Assembly: GCF_000337515.1 (NCBI RefSeq)
Contig: NZ_AOIQ01000011.1
Span: 1 to 64,000 of the forward strand
Reading direction: 5' to 3'
Origin: Halovivax asiaticus JCM 14624
Lineage (GTDB): Archaea > Halobacteriota > Halobacteria > Halobacteriales > Natrialbaceae
Length of the DNA stretch: 64,000 nucleotides
The position numbers and the translations under genes are program-made. The notes below the pieces were generated by a model. That model ran no database searches, was not told where the DNA came from, and saw only the letters and a program-made list of their open reading frames with translations. Positions 17,585-26,930 of the stretch are shown piece after piece; position 1 is the first letter of the stretch; every line of letters begins with the position of its first letter.

Positions 17585-18649
17585 ATGATTGACGTTCACC
17601 GATTACCTGCCGACGACGAGTGGAACACGTACGTCGATAGATCGACACAGAGTGCAGCCTTCCACCGAGCCGAGTTCCTTCACGCCATCGCCGACGAGAC
17701 GGACACGGAGCTCACGCGGCTCGTCGGGAAGAACGGCGACCATCCGATCGGCATCCTTCCGCTGTTCGTCGACTCGAAGGGACCACTCCGGCTGCTCTTC
17801 TCGCCGCCGCCGCACGCCGGCATTCCTCACCTCGGGCCGGCAATGATGCTCGATCCGAATATCAAGTATCGAAAGGCAACGCTCCGGACGAAGGAGTTCG
17901 TTGAAGCCTGCCTGGAGTGGATCGACGACGAGGTCGACCCCCACTACGTCCGGATCATCACGAATCCGGCCTACGACGAGGTTCGCCCCTTCAGCTGGCG
18001 CGGCTTCGACGTGACGCCCCGGTTCACCTACGAACTGGACACCGACCGGGACGAGTCCGAGCTGCTCCGATCGTTCTCACGCGACGCCCGAACCTCCATT
18101 CAGGACGCGTACGAGCCGCACGCCGTAGCCGACGGCGGCGAGATCGTCCACGCCGACGAGGAATCGGCAGCTGAAGCGGCGTACACGATCGAGCGCGGCG
18201 GCGAGGCGACCGTCGAGCGACTCGCGGGCCAGCTCGATCGACGCTTCGCCGAGCAGGGCGAGACGTTCCCGCTCTCGACGGACTTCTTGACGCGGATCTA
18301 CCGGGAGCTGCCACCGGGTGCGATCGAAGCCTACGAGCTCTCCGTGGACGGTGAGCCGGTCTCCGGTCGGCTCTCACTCACGTACGGCGACCGACTCACG
18401 TTCTGGCAGGGCGTGCCAAAACCTCGAGCGGAGGTCGACCTGCCGATCAACGACCTGCTGAACTGGCACTCGATGCGTCGCGCCCGTGACGACGGCTGCG
18501 AGGTGGCCGAACTCTCCGGCGCCAACGTCGAACGGCTCTGGGACTACAAGGCGAAGTTTAATCCCGATCTCGCCACGTACGCCATCCTCGAACGGACCGC
18601 GACGGGCGTGCAGCCGCTACTTTCGCTGTACAAGTGGTGGAATGCGTGA
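17585..18649 (+). CDS. FemAB/BioF2-like GNAT acyltransferase, paralogue 1
   Basis: This 354-residue protein has tandem GNAT-like halves. Recognisable pieces are IGILPLFVDSKGP, FSPPPHAGIPHLGP, a central RSFSRDARTSIQDA segment and the family end pattern LPINDLLNWHSMRRARDDG then LWDYKAKFNPDLATYAILER. Such enzymes transfer acyl or aminoacyl groups to sugars or peptides; in glycan clusters they often acylate amino sugars. It overlaps the next gene (ATG 18642, stop 18649), so the two are coupled. It is related over its full length to the protein at 22777 to 23808. Confidence 0.82.
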   Translation: MIDVHRLPADDEWNTYVDRSTQSAAFHRAEFLHAIADETDTELTRLVGKNGDHPIGILPLFVDSKGPLRLLFSPPPHAGIPHLGPAMMLDPNIKYRKATLRTKEFVEACLEWIDDEVDPHYVRIITNPAYDEVRPFSWRGFDVTPRFTYELDTDRDESELLRSFSRDARTSIQDAYEPHAVADGGEIVHADEESAAEAAYTIERGGEATVERLAGQLDRRFAEQGETFPLSTDFLTRIYRELPPGAIEAYELSVDGEPVSGRLSLTYGDRLTFWQGVPKPRAEVDLPINDLLNWHSMRRARDDGCEVAELSGANVERLWDYKAKFNPDLATYAILERTATGVQPLLSLYKWWNA

Positions 18650-19604
18650 CCGAACTGACCACGCGCCACCGTCTCGGAGGCGACTGCCAGTGCGCGTCCT
18701 CCAGTTGACCACCAACGCCGAAGCCACCTACGTGACCAATCAGGTCGCGGCCCTGGCCGATCGTGGGGTCGAGAGTGACGTCCTCGAGGTCCCCCGATCC
18801 GGCCCGGACGGGCGGCGCGTTACGGATTACCTCCAGTTCTGCCCGACAGTACGAGCGCAGGACCTGAACGCGTACGACCTCGTCCACGCCAACTTCGGGT
18901 TGACGATCCCGGCGGCCATCGCACAACGACGCGTCCCCGTCGTGACGAGCCTGGTCGGGTCCGATCTGATGGGACGGTTCGGCGGCCTGACGAAACAATT
19001 CGCCCGGTTCTGCGACGCCGTCATCGTGGTGAGTGCAGAGATGGCCGAACTCCTGTCGCGGGACGCCCACGTCATCCCTTACGGCATCGATCTCGACGAG
19101 TTCCGGCCGATCGAGACCGAACGCGCTCGCGGCGTCGTCGACTGGCCGACAGACGGCCGGCACGTGCTGTTCCCCTATCACCCGGATCGGCCCGTCAAAA
19201 ACTATCCACTTGCCGAGCGCGTCGTGGAGCGGGCGGCGGAGCGGACGCCGTTCGACATCGAACTGCACACGGTCTCAGGCGTCGAGTACGACCTGATACC
19301 GTACTACATGAACGCCGCCGACACCCTCCTGCTCACCTCTCACCGGGAAGGTTCGCCGAGCACCATCAAGGAGGCGCTCGCCTGCAACACCCCGGTCGTG
19401 TCGACCCCCGTCGGCGACGTTCCGGAACGCGTCGGCTCCCTCGATGTCAGCGGCGTGGGATCATCGGTCGAGGAACTGGCAACGAAGCTCCGGCAAACAC
19501 TGGACGCCGCGGAAGAACCGGGTGGTCGCGACGCCATTCAGCCGTTCGGATTGGACCGAATGAGTGAACGCATTCTCTCTGTCTACAGACAAACAATCAC
19601 CTGA
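18642..19604 (+). CDS. GT4-family glycosyltransferase
   Basis: This 320-residue GT-B enzyme has an N-terminal acceptor domain (VRVLQLTTNAEATYVTNQVAAL, TSLVGSDLMGRFGG), then VIPYGIDLDEFRP and a C-terminal donor-site motif HREGSPSTIKEALACNTPVVST with the E-x7-E type glutamates. It transfers a nucleotide-sugar to a glycan or lipid acceptor. ATG 18642 overlaps the upstream stop by 8 nt; a GTG at 18690 just before VLQLTTN is an alternative. Pairing with the acyltransferase suggests consecutive steps on one sugar chain. Confidence 0.87.
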   Translation: MRDRTDHAPPSRRRLPVRVLQLTTNAEATYVTNQVAALADRGVESDVLEVPRSGPDGRRVTDYLQFCPTVRAQDLNAYDLVHANFGLTIPAAIAQRRVPVVTSLVGSDLMGRFGGLTKQFARFCDAVIVVSAEMAELLSRDAHVIPYGIDLDEFRPIETERARGVVDWPTDGRHVLFPYHPDRPVKNYPLAERVVERAAERTPFDIELHTVSGVEYDLIPYYMNAADTLLLTSHREGSPSTIKEALACNTPVVSTPVGDVPERVGSLDVSGVGSSVEELATKLRQTLDAAEEPGGRDAIQPFGLDRMSERILSVYRQTIT

Positions 19605-19740
19605 TAGCGCCGGGTGCGTACCGACCGATACGCCCACGCATTGCTACTCGAATCGACGCTCGACAGCGGGTAGGTGACGGTCAACCCTGGGTCATCACTG
19701 GCCAGCGGAAGCGCCGACTGCAAGTCGAAAAAAGACGACC

Positions 19741-20874
19741 TTAGCGCCGTTGCCTCGCACCGAGCGCCAGCACGAAGACGAGGGCGGCGAGAGCGACCGG
19801 CACCCCGAATCCGGGTAGCCGACTGGCAAAGCCGCCATCGTCAGGTTCGATGCTCGCCGACGCGCCACCGACGGAGACCGTCTCCGCGCCGTCTATCGAG
19901 ACGCTCGCGTTGAACGTCACAGCGCCGTTCGGTGCGACCGTCAGCTCGTGTTCGTCGACGACCTCGCCGTCGAGTGCGATCGGGACGGTGACGGTCTCTT
20001 CGGCGTCTCCCTGGTTCGTCACGGTCGCGTTGACCGAGACGGAGTCTCCGGACGATCCCTCGACGTCGAGTGCCGTGACGGCCGTACAGCCGCCAGATCG
20101 GAGTTCGATCGGCTCGGTCATATCGAGCGACGTCGTCTGCGGGTCGCGATCGTCGCCGGAGACGACCTGCCAGTCAGTTATCTCGCCGTCGTTCAGTTGC
20201 AGATCCGCCGCGTCGTTGAACGCAGGCGAAATGGTGATCGAGAAGTCGTCGCCGAGGCCGGTGTACATGCCGCCGTCGGTTCGCCCATCGGCCCAGGTCC
20301 AGCTGACGCGACTCGCGTCGGCGCGGCTGTCCCAGACGTCGTCGTTCGTCGCGGAGCCGTTCTCCGTGTCGATATCGTACTGATCGTCCGTAACGGCCCA
20401 CTCGCCGTCAGGGAGGCCGGAGAACACGAACGTCGCCCCGCCACCGTCGCCGGAGCCTTCGAGTTCGCCGTGGACGATACCGAGATTGAGGCCGTCACCG
20501 CCGTCGTGGAGGAAGAGGCGGCTCGTATCGCCCTCCTGAAGGTGCGTCGTCCCGTGGGAGCTGTACATATACGAACTCGGGTTCGTCTCCGGATGTCGAT
20601 AGTCGTAGTACTCCTCGGCGGTCTGGTAACCGTCCCCGAGCGGCGTGATCGGGATGCAGCGGTCACCCTGTTTCACCGAGTACGTGCCGTCGTTGTACGC
20701 GGTCAGTGAGAGATTGTCCGAAACCTGTGGCTGTACCCCGACCGCGTCGGCCGTCGGTGCCGGCGGCTCTGTCGTTGCGTCGGCGATCGGCGTCCCGACC
20801 GCGAAGACGCTCAGTCCGATCGTGACGAGGGCGAGCCCCACCACGGCGAGGGTCGTTCGATTGATGCGGATCAT
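19741..20874 (-). CDS. PGF-CTERM surface protein, paralogue B
   Basis: This 377-residue protein has a hydrophobic N-terminal signal (TLAVVGLALVTIGLSVFAVG) and the C-terminal signature RLPGFGVPVALAALVFVLALGARQRR-like (PGF, helix, basic end). Its body matches paralogue A block for block: KQGDRCIPITPLGDG, EEYYDYRHPETNPSSYMYSS, a Gly/Asp-rich stretch, DDFSITISPAFNDAADLQ, GEITDWQVVSGD, and a CARDB-like domain. It is exported and probably processed by archaeosortase. The duplication is old, since the DNA has diverged. Two acyl/glycosyl-transferase genes lie between the copies. Confidence 0.8.
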   Translation of the reverse strand: MIRINRTTLAVVGLALVTIGLSVFAVGTPIADATTEPPAPTADAVGVQPQVSDNLSLTAYNDGTYSVKQGDRCIPITPLGDGYQTAEEYYDYRHPETNPSSYMYSSHGTTHLQEGDTSRLFLHDGGDGLNLGIVHGELEGSGDGGGATFVFSGLPDGEWAVTDDQYDIDTENGSATNDDVWDSRADASRVSWTWADGRTDGGMYTGLGDDFSITISPAFNDAADLQLNDGEITDWQVVSGDDRDPQTTSLDMTEPIELRSGGCTAVTALDVEGSSGDSVSVNATVTNQGDAEETVTVPIALDGEVVDEHELTVAPNGAVTFNASVSIDGAETVSVGGASASIEPDDGGFASRLPGFGVPVALAALVFVLALGARQRR

Positions 20875-21070
20875 ACCTTGCCTTCGGACGGAGACCGAGA
20901 CGGTGATTTGTTATGACGACGTTGCACCGCGGTACGACCGTCTTACGATTTTTCACGAAACGTGCTGCAGCCTACCGAGGTCACGAGTCGCGGACATATG
21001 TCGCGAGCGGGAGAAAATGGAGAAGGGGTGAGGGACGAGTGAGTGAGAAAGAGGGAGAAAAGACGAGAAA

Positions 21071-22405
21071 TCATCGCCCGAGTAGTCTGAGCCCGATATC
21101 CCCGTCGAACCCGGCCTCGTCTTCGTCCTCGTCGGCAGCACCCGGGTCGGTACCGCTGTCGCCCGTTCCGGACTCGTTCCCGCCGCCACCACCCGATCCG
21201 TCGTCTGGTGGAGCGGGGGAATCGGATTCGTTCCCGTCTCCATCGCCGGGTTCGTCGTCACCGTCGTCATCGTCACCGAGCCCGCCGTCACCACCGTCCG
21301 ACTCGTTGTCGTCATCAGGAGGACCTTCGTCTCCGGCACCGGGCTCGCCCGCTCCGGGCGGCGGAGCGGTTCCGTCGGAGTCGTCACCGGCCGATCCGTC
21401 GCCGACGTCGATCCAGAGGTGCGTGTACCGGTAGGCGTTCTCGGGCGCCGGGTCCGACGGGACGTCGTCCGTGTAGAGGAGGTAGACAAGCCGGATCTGG
21501 CCCGAGTCGGCCGTCGGCGTCACGGCGACGTCGCGATGGACGGTCTCGCCGTCGGGCACCGAGAGATTCGATTCGTGGATCACCTCGCTGTCGCGGCGGT
21601 CGCCGTCGACGTAGCGCTCCTGGCGGACGACGAGGTCGTAGGTCACGTCGCGGTGTTCCTGATTGTCGACGGCGACGGTGAGCGGGACCGACTCCCCGGG
21701 TTCGATCTCCGTGGGATAGCCGGCGGCGACCAGCTCGCCGCCCTCGTCCTCGGCGAGCAGTTGCATCCCCGTGTAGCGCTCCCCGTCCTGCGGCGAGAGG
21801 AGCGCGTAGCCGCCGGTCGTGATCGCGAGCACGACGCTGACCGCGAGCACGACGTTCGTCGCGGCGAGCAGTGGCGAACCCGTGGGCAACAGGGCCCATC
21901 GCAGCGTCGACCACCGGCGAGCGAAAGCGGGACGGTATCGCCGTGCGGGCGCGAGTCGCAATCGACGGAGCCACGCGCCGACGGCCGCCAGGACGGTAAC
22001 CACGGCGATACTACCGACGACCGGGGCCAGCTCGAAGGAGGCCACCGACGGGATCGCCAGTCCGAGGATCGGCAAGATCGCCAGGCTCGAACCGAACGAG
22101 AGGGCGAGGCGCTCGCCGTCGGACGGCGTCCTGGTCCCGAGTGCCCCCCGAGCCGTCTCGGCCCCGGCCGGCGACGACCCAGCGGGAAAGCAAAGCGAGA
22201 CGAACGCGTAGCCGGGCGCCAGAAACAACAGCGGGAGGCCGACGATCGCCCGGATCGGCGGTGACGCGGGATTCCACCCGACGAGGACGACGACGGCGAC
22301 GAGGACGAACCCACAGAGCGTCGCGAGGTCGGCCGGGCCGGTGGGCCGGGATCGGTCGGTCGACTGGGCGTGGCTCGACCGCGATCGTTCGAACGGCTCC
22401 TTCAT
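21071..22405 (-). CDS. DUF1616 membrane protein with acidic tail
   Basis: This 444-residue protein has two N-terminal helices with the DUF1616 pattern (PASPPIRAIVGLPLLFLAPGYAFVSL), then RLALSFGSSLAILPILGLAIP and further helices to about residue 210. An extracellular beta-rich domain contains YDLVVRQERYVDGDR and VHRDVAVTPTADSGQIRLVYLLYTDD. The last 80 residues are an Asp/Gly/Asn/Ser low-complexity tail. Such proteins cluster with archaeal glycosylation and surface genes; the molecular role is unknown. It is divergent from the second acyltransferase. Confidence 0.82.
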   Translation of the reverse strand: MKEPFERSRSSHAQSTDRSRPTGPADLATLCGFVLVAVVVLVGWNPASPPIRAIVGLPLLFLAPGYAFVSLCFPAGSSPAGAETARGALGTRTPSDGERLALSFGSSLAILPILGLAIPSVASFELAPVVGSIAVVTVLAAVGAWLRRLRLAPARRYRPAFARRWSTLRWALLPTGSPLLAATNVVLAVSVVLAITTGGYALLSPQDGERYTGMQLLAEDEGGELVAAGYPTEIEPGESVPLTVAVDNQEHRDVTYDLVVRQERYVDGDRRDSEVIHESNLSVPDGETVHRDVAVTPTADSGQIRLVYLLYTDDVPSDPAPENAYRYTHLWIDVGDGSAGDDSDGTAPPPGAGEPGAGDEGPPDDDNESDGGDGGLGDDDDGDDEPGDGDGNESDSPAPPDDGSGGGGGNESGTGDSGTDPGAADEDEDEAGFDGDIGLRLLGR

Positions 22406-22776
22406 CGGTCGAGGAACCGACCCGTACGGGGTTTGTTACGACTCGAATACCGGGCAGTCGTCTGGCCGTGGTAGTCAGGTCCGGAAAACAGTCGGCTTGC
22501 AACCTCGCGACGGCCGGTCTCCGGACGGAAGCGTGCGACTACTTGGGGGACGACGCTCCCCGATACCGTGCGTGGCTCGGTGAAGTGGCCCGACGGATCG
22601 GAGCGGAACGAGCCGGACGCCGCGGGAAGGCGGTCGATTACAAAACCGAATCGTCACGAGCCCTGACGTATGCTCACCAGTGCGAGTGCACAGCCAGGAA
22701 TCGATACTGTCGTCGCGGGCGGAAGCGCCGCGCGTCGGCTGACCGACGCCGACAGCGGGCGCGGAGGTGACGACCG
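22406..22776. other. 371-bp intergenic region between divergent genes
   Basis: Apart from the small leader frame and its TATA-like element near 22636, this stretch between DUF1616 (minus) and the second acyltransferase (plus) shows no recognisable gene, repeat or RNA. Confidence 0.5.
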
Positions 22777-22783
22777 GTGGTAG
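22670..22783 (+). CDS. Possible 37-residue leader ORF ahead of the second acyltransferase
   Basis: ATG 22670 lies about 26 bp downstream of a TATA-like GATTACAAAA (22636 to 22645), exactly where a leaderless transcript would begin. The frame reads MLTSASAQPGIDTVVAGG and ends at TAG 22781 to 22783, overlapping the GTG start of the next gene at 22777. It could be a leader peptide coupling translation, or simply chance. No family is recognised. Confidence 0.35.
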   Translation: MLTSASAQPGIDTVVAGGSAARRLTDADSGRGGDDRW

Positions 22784-23808
22784 ACGTCCGCCTCGCGACC
22801 GACGAGGACGTCTCACGGTGGAGCGACTACGTCTCGCGGTCGCCGCAGGGAACGCTCTTCCACGAGTACGACGCCCTGCGAACGCTGGCCGAGTACGCCG
22901 GCGCACGACTTCACCCGCTCGTCGGCTTCAAGGGGCAGGAACCGGTCGGCGTCTTCCCCGTCTTCGCCCTCCGGAAGGGGCCCGTGATGACGGCGTTCTC
23001 GCCGCCCCCGAACCTCCGCGTGCCCGCGCTCGGCCCCGCGACGCTGAACCTCGGCAAGCTGAAACAGCGAAAGCGCGAGAAGCGCCGCGAGCGATTCGTC
23101 GACGGCTGTCTCGAGTGGATCGACGACGAGCTCGGACCGCGCTACACGCACGTCCGGACGGGACCGGCCTATCCCGACGTGCGCTCGTTCAAGTGGGCCG
23201 AGTACGACGTTACCCCCGAGTTCACCTACCACGTCGACCTCTCGGCGGACGAGGACACCCTGCTGGATCGGTTCAGCAGCGACGCCCGCCGGAACGTGAC
23301 GAACACGCCGTCGGACGCCTACGAGATCGTCGACTGCGGGAGTGATGAAGAGGGGTGCGACGCCCCCACCGCGATCCGGCGAATCGTCACCCAGGTTCGC
23401 GAACGCTATCACTCGCAGGGCGTCGACTTCGACGTCCCCGCCGACTTCGTCGTTACCCTCCACGAGAGCGCCGAGCGGGGTGCGATCCGGCCGTACGTCT
23501 GCCGCGTGGACGGCGAGTTCGTCGGCGGTATTCTCGCCGTCGAGTACGGCGACACGATCGGCCGGTGGATGGGCGGCGTTCGGACGGACCGTGACGTCGA
23601 CGTGCCGGTGAACGACCTGCTCGACTGGGCGGTCATGCGCGACGCTCGCGAGCGCGGCCTCGCCACCTACGACCTCGTCGGCGGCGAGACGCGTCGGATC
23701 AACCGCTACAAGGCGAAGTTCGACCCGTCGCTGCGAACCGTCTACAGCATGGAGCGAGGGTCCTGGGGCATGCAGACGCTCGCGCACCTCTACCAGTCGG
23801 TGAAGTGA
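22777..23808 (+). CDS. FemAB/BioF2-like GNAT acyltransferase, paralogue 2
   Basis: This 343-residue protein starts with GTG. It aligns by eye with the protein at 17585 to 18649 along its full length: VSRSPQGTLFHEYDALR, PVGVFPVFALRKGP, FSPPPNLRVPALGP, CLEWIDDELGPRYTHVRTGPAYPDVRSF, FSSDARRNVTN, and the C-terminal VPVNDLLDWAVMRDARERG plus INRYKAKFDPSLRTVYSMER. The cofactor-binding fold is GNAT-like. The acceptor is unknown; an amino sugar on the surface glycan is the contextual guess. It is followed 139 bp later by a phosphatase-superfamily enzyme. Confidence 0.82.
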   Translation: MVDVRLATDEDVSRWSDYVSRSPQGTLFHEYDALRTLAEYAGARLHPLVGFKGQEPVGVFPVFALRKGPVMTAFSPPPNLRVPALGPATLNLGKLKQRKREKRRERFVDGCLEWIDDELGPRYTHVRTGPAYPDVRSFKWAEYDVTPEFTYHVDLSADEDTLLDRFSSDARRNVTNTPSDAYEIVDCGSDEEGCDAPTAIRRIVTQVRERYHSQGVDFDVPADFVVTLHESAERGAIRPYVCRVDGEFVGGILAVEYGDTIGRWMGGVRTDRDVDVPVNDLLDWAVMRDARERGLATYDLVGGETRRINRYKAKFDPSLRTVYSMERGSWGMQTLAHLYQSVK

Positions 23809-23947
23809 TGGTGGTGACCGAGTTCTCGTCGGCCGACGCGGTGACGATGGCGACCGAACCCACGCCGGCACAATCCGTCGGGTATCGTGACCGTACCCGA
23901 CCGAAGTACGTCACTACCCAAACGACGTCGGGTGGTCGTCGGGGGCG

Positions 23948-25579
23948 ATGACAGCCGACACCGGGCTCCGGACGCTGCTGGTCGGGATCGACGCGGCCTG
24001 CGAGCGGGTGCTGGAGCCGCTGTTCGCCGAGGGGGAGTTGCCGACGCTCGCCTCGATCGTCTCGACGGGCGCGAGCGGGCCGCTGCAGTCGCAGGTCCCG
24101 CCGTGGACCGCGAGCGCGTGGCCCTCGCTCTACACCGGGATGAACCCCGGCAAGCACGGCGTCTTCAGCTTTCTCACGTTCGAGGGCTACGACTGGGACG
24201 TCGTCAACGCGACCGACGTCCGCGAGCGAACCCTCTGGGAACTCCTCGACCGCCACGGCTACCGCAGCGTCGTGGTGAACGCACCGGTGACTCACCCGCC
24301 CAGATCCTTCGACGGCGCCCTGATACCGGGCTACACCGCCCCCGAGGACCCAACGTGTCACCCCGAGGGGCTGCTGGACGACGTACGCGACTCGATCGGG
24401 AATTACACCGTCTACCCCGACGACGATTCGACCGACGCCTATCGCCGAGCCATTCGCTCGCGCGGCGAGGCGTTTCGCTACCTCGCCGAGCGGTTCGACC
24501 CGGACTTCGGCTTCCTGCAGTTCCAGGCCACCGACTCGATATTCCATCGCCGGCCCGACGACGAGGCGGGCATCCGCGCGCTCTATCGCGAGGTCGATCG
24601 CCAGCTCGCGGCGACGATAGAAACCTGCCATCCGGAGACGATCGTCGTCGCGAGTGATCACGGAATGGGGCCCTACGAGGGGTACGAGTTTCGCGTCAAC
24701 GACTTCCTCCGGGAACTGGGTGCCGTCGAGACGGTCCGCGGCGGTCGCGGCATGCCGACCTGGTCCCGTGCGCGCGAACGAAGTCTTAAAGCGGGCGAGG
24801 AGACGACGAGAGCGGGTGACGGCACAACGAGCGACGAGAGCGGGCCCGGAACCCTTCAGCGATCGATGGCCGCGCTCGCGTCGGTGGGGCTGACAAGCCA
24901 GCGCATCGGCGCCGCCCTCGACCGCGTGGGTCTCGCAGACGCGGTCGCGCGTCGCGTCCCCGACGCCCTCGTCAGCGCCGGCACGGAGCAGGTCGACTTC
25001 CGGAACTCGGCCGCCTACATGCGCTCGCGGATCGAGTGCGGGATCCGGCTCAACCTGCAGGGTCGCGAGCCGAACGGCGTCGTGTCCGAATCCGACTACG
25101 ACGACGTCCGCGTCGACCTGATGAACGAGCTCCGGGCGCTCACGGCGCCGGACGGCGAGCCGGTCTTCGAGGCCGTCGCGCCGCGAGAGGCCTACTTCCA
25201 CGGGCCGGAAAGCCACCGGGCGGTCGACATCGTGACGATCCCGGCCGACTACGACCACTTCCTCTCGACGACGCTGCACGGCGAGCGCTTCGGCCAGCCG
25301 ACCGAGCCCTGGAACCACAAACTCGAGGGATTCGTCGCCGTCGCCGGCGAGACGGTCGACCTCCGGGAGGGCATCGGGCACGCCCATCTCTGCGACGTCG
25401 CGCCGACCGTCCTCTCGACGTTCGACGTCCCCGCGGACGAGCGCATGGACGGGACCGTCCTCCCTTGCGTCCCCTACACTGGCGAGCAATCGTACCCCCG
25501 GTTCGAGAACGACGAGTCGGCCGCGACCGACGACGCCGTCGTCGAACGGCGCCTGGCCGATCTGGGATACATCGAGTAA
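23948..25579 (+). CDS. Alkaline-phosphatase-superfamily phosphodiesterase/phosphatase
   Basis: This 543-residue protein opens with LLVGIDAACERVLEPL, and has PPWTASAWPSLYTGMNPGKHGVFSF (the nucleophile Thr/Ser region), FQATDSIFHRRPD, IVVASDHGMGPYEGYEF (metal Asp-His) and a late H-x-P/R metal region. This is the type I phosphodiesterase/nucleotide pyrophosphatase arrangement. There is no signal peptide, so it is likely cytoplasmic. A family of such enzymes accompanies haloarchaeal glycan loci and may cleave sugar nucleotides or transfer phospho groups. A polar insertion near residues 275 to 300 is unusual. Confidence 0.83.
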   Translation: MTADTGLRTLLVGIDAACERVLEPLFAEGELPTLASIVSTGASGPLQSQVPPWTASAWPSLYTGMNPGKHGVFSFLTFEGYDWDVVNATDVRERTLWELLDRHGYRSVVVNAPVTHPPRSFDGALIPGYTAPEDPTCHPEGLLDDVRDSIGNYTVYPDDDSTDAYRRAIRSRGEAFRYLAERFDPDFGFLQFQATDSIFHRRPDDEAGIRALYREVDRQLAATIETCHPETIVVASDHGMGPYEGYEFRVNDFLRELGAVETVRGGRGMPTWSRARERSLKAGEETTRAGDGTTSDESGPGTLQRSMAALASVGLTSQRIGAALDRVGLADAVARRVPDALVSAGTEQVDFRNSAAYMRSRIECGIRLNLQGREPNGVVSESDYDDVRVDLMNELRALTAPDGEPVFEAVAPREAYFHGPESHRAVDIVTIPADYDHFLSTTLHGERFGQPTEPWNHKLEGFVAVAGETVDLREGIGHAHLCDVAPTVLSTFDVPADERMDGTVLPCVPYTGEQSYPRFENDESAATDDAVVERRLADLGYIE

Positions 25580-25695
25580 ACGGGCCAGCGCTCGTCCGGA
25601 CCGAACACCTCTCGACCGCGAGCGGTGAACGGAGCCGCCGACCGACCGACGGCGCCGACAACCACCGCGTCCGACGGGGCGGCCGAATTCGTCTA

Positions 25696-26928
25696 TCAGA
25701 CGCCACCCTCGACGATATCCACGAGCCGCTGGCGGTCGAACAGTCGCTCGTCTTCGGGAATCTCGGGGTACGGTTCGCCATCGGTGAACCCGGGCCACTC
25801 GCCGAAGATGTCGGGATAGAGTTGCTTGGCGGTCATCTCGGACTGGAAGAGGTTGCTGATCGGGCCCTGATACGGCGTCCCGCCGACGTACAGCGCGTCG
25901 TCTTCGACGGCGGTGACCTTCCGGGCCACCGGATGGTCGGCCAGCAGGTCGATCGTGGGCCGCACCAGATTCGCGCCGCCGAGGTCGCGGTGGACGACCC
26001 CGAGATGAAAGATGATGACGTCGGGATCGTACTCGAGCAGCGTCTCGTAGTCCACCGTGACGCTCGACCGCCCGTCGTAAATCCCGGCGAAGGCGTCGCG
26101 CACGTCGAGATCCCGATACTGCTTCTTGCCGTACGTCTTCTCGATTTCGGACGCCGGGTTGTAGACGACGAACCCGCTCCGGTTTTCGGGAGTGTAGCGC
26201 CCGTTCAGGACGCCGACGGTCGGTCGATCCGTGCCGGTCGGAACGCGATCCGTGATCCCGGTGAGCGCCCGTTCGTAGATCTCGACGAGCGCCGTAGCTC
26301 GGTCGCTCGCGTCGAACGCCTTGCCGTACAGCCGGACCATGGTCGGGATGTCGTAGTAGCCGTAGGGCTCTCCGTCCGGCCAGTTGGGCCACCCCTCGGC
26401 GCGTTTTCGCCGACTGGCGTTGCCGAGAAACGGGGCGACTCCGTCGATCAGTCGGTCGAGTTCGGTTTCCGAGACGCCGTACGAAAGCAAGACGTTCGGA
26501 TCGACGGTGAACACGTCCGGATCGGTCTCGTAGAGCGTTTCGAGGTCGATGGTCCAGTCCTCGCTCGAAATCTTCGGTATCTCGCTCGGGTCCGGCGTCT
26601 CGACGCCGAGTGCGTCGTAGAACCCCTGAAACCAGAACGATGGGCCGGCCATGCCCGCAACCCCGTCGGCCCGGCCGAGTGCGGTCAGCACGTCCGCCGT
26701 GAAACCGAAACCGCCGACCCACGACGCCGGTGCCGTCTCGAACGATACGGTTCCGACGGGTTCCATCGTCACCGAGTACGACCCCTCGCCGCCGGAACCG
26801 TTCCCGTCGTCGGAAGGATCGCGCACGCCGGTACAGCCGGCGAGCAGCGCTCCGCCGACGGCCGCCCCGGCGTATTTCACGCACTCTCGCCGCGTCGGTA
26901 CCGTCCTCGCACTGGTGTGGTCACTCAC
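25696..26928 (-). CDS. Iron/siderophore-type ABC substrate-binding lipoprotein 1
   Basis: This 410-residue protein starts with GTG. A Tat motif (TRRECVKYAG) leads to the lipobox ALLAGC (Cys 32), so the protein is exported folded and lipid-anchored. Two lobes of a class III (FhuD/BtuF-like) binding protein follow; the hinge region has VGVLNGRYTPE and the end has ALYVGGTPYQGPISNLFQSEMTAKQLYP and LFDRQRLVDIV. It is the last of three tandem paralogues and starts two bases after its upstream neighbour's stop. It presumably delivers a ferric chelate to the permease at 30590 to 31750. Confidence 0.85.
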   Translation of the reverse strand: MSDHTSARTVPTRRECVKYAGAAVGGALLAGCTGVRDPSDDGNGSGGEGSYSVTMEPVGTVSFETAPASWVGGFGFTADVLTALGRADGVAGMAGPSFWFQGFYDALGVETPDPSEIPKISSEDWTIDLETLYETDPDVFTVDPNVLLSYGVSETELDRLIDGVAPFLGNASRRKRAEGWPNWPDGEPYGYYDIPTMVRLYGKAFDASDRATALVEIYERALTGITDRVPTGTDRPTVGVLNGRYTPENRSGFVVYNPASEIEKTYGKKQYRDLDVRDAFAGIYDGRSSVTVDYETLLEYDPDVIIFHLGVVHRDLGGANLVRPTIDLLADHPVARKVTAVEDDALYVGGTPYQGPISNLFQSEMTAKQLYPDIFGEWPGFTDGEPYPEIPEDERLFDRQRLVDIVEGGV

Positions 26929-26930
26929 GG

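Noticed and set aside
23699-26884. 1061-codon minus-strand open frame
   Set aside because: It is Arg-rich shadow coding opposite a phosphatase-superfamily gene and out of frame with a substrate-binding gene. Such long antisense frames are common in GC-rich DNA.
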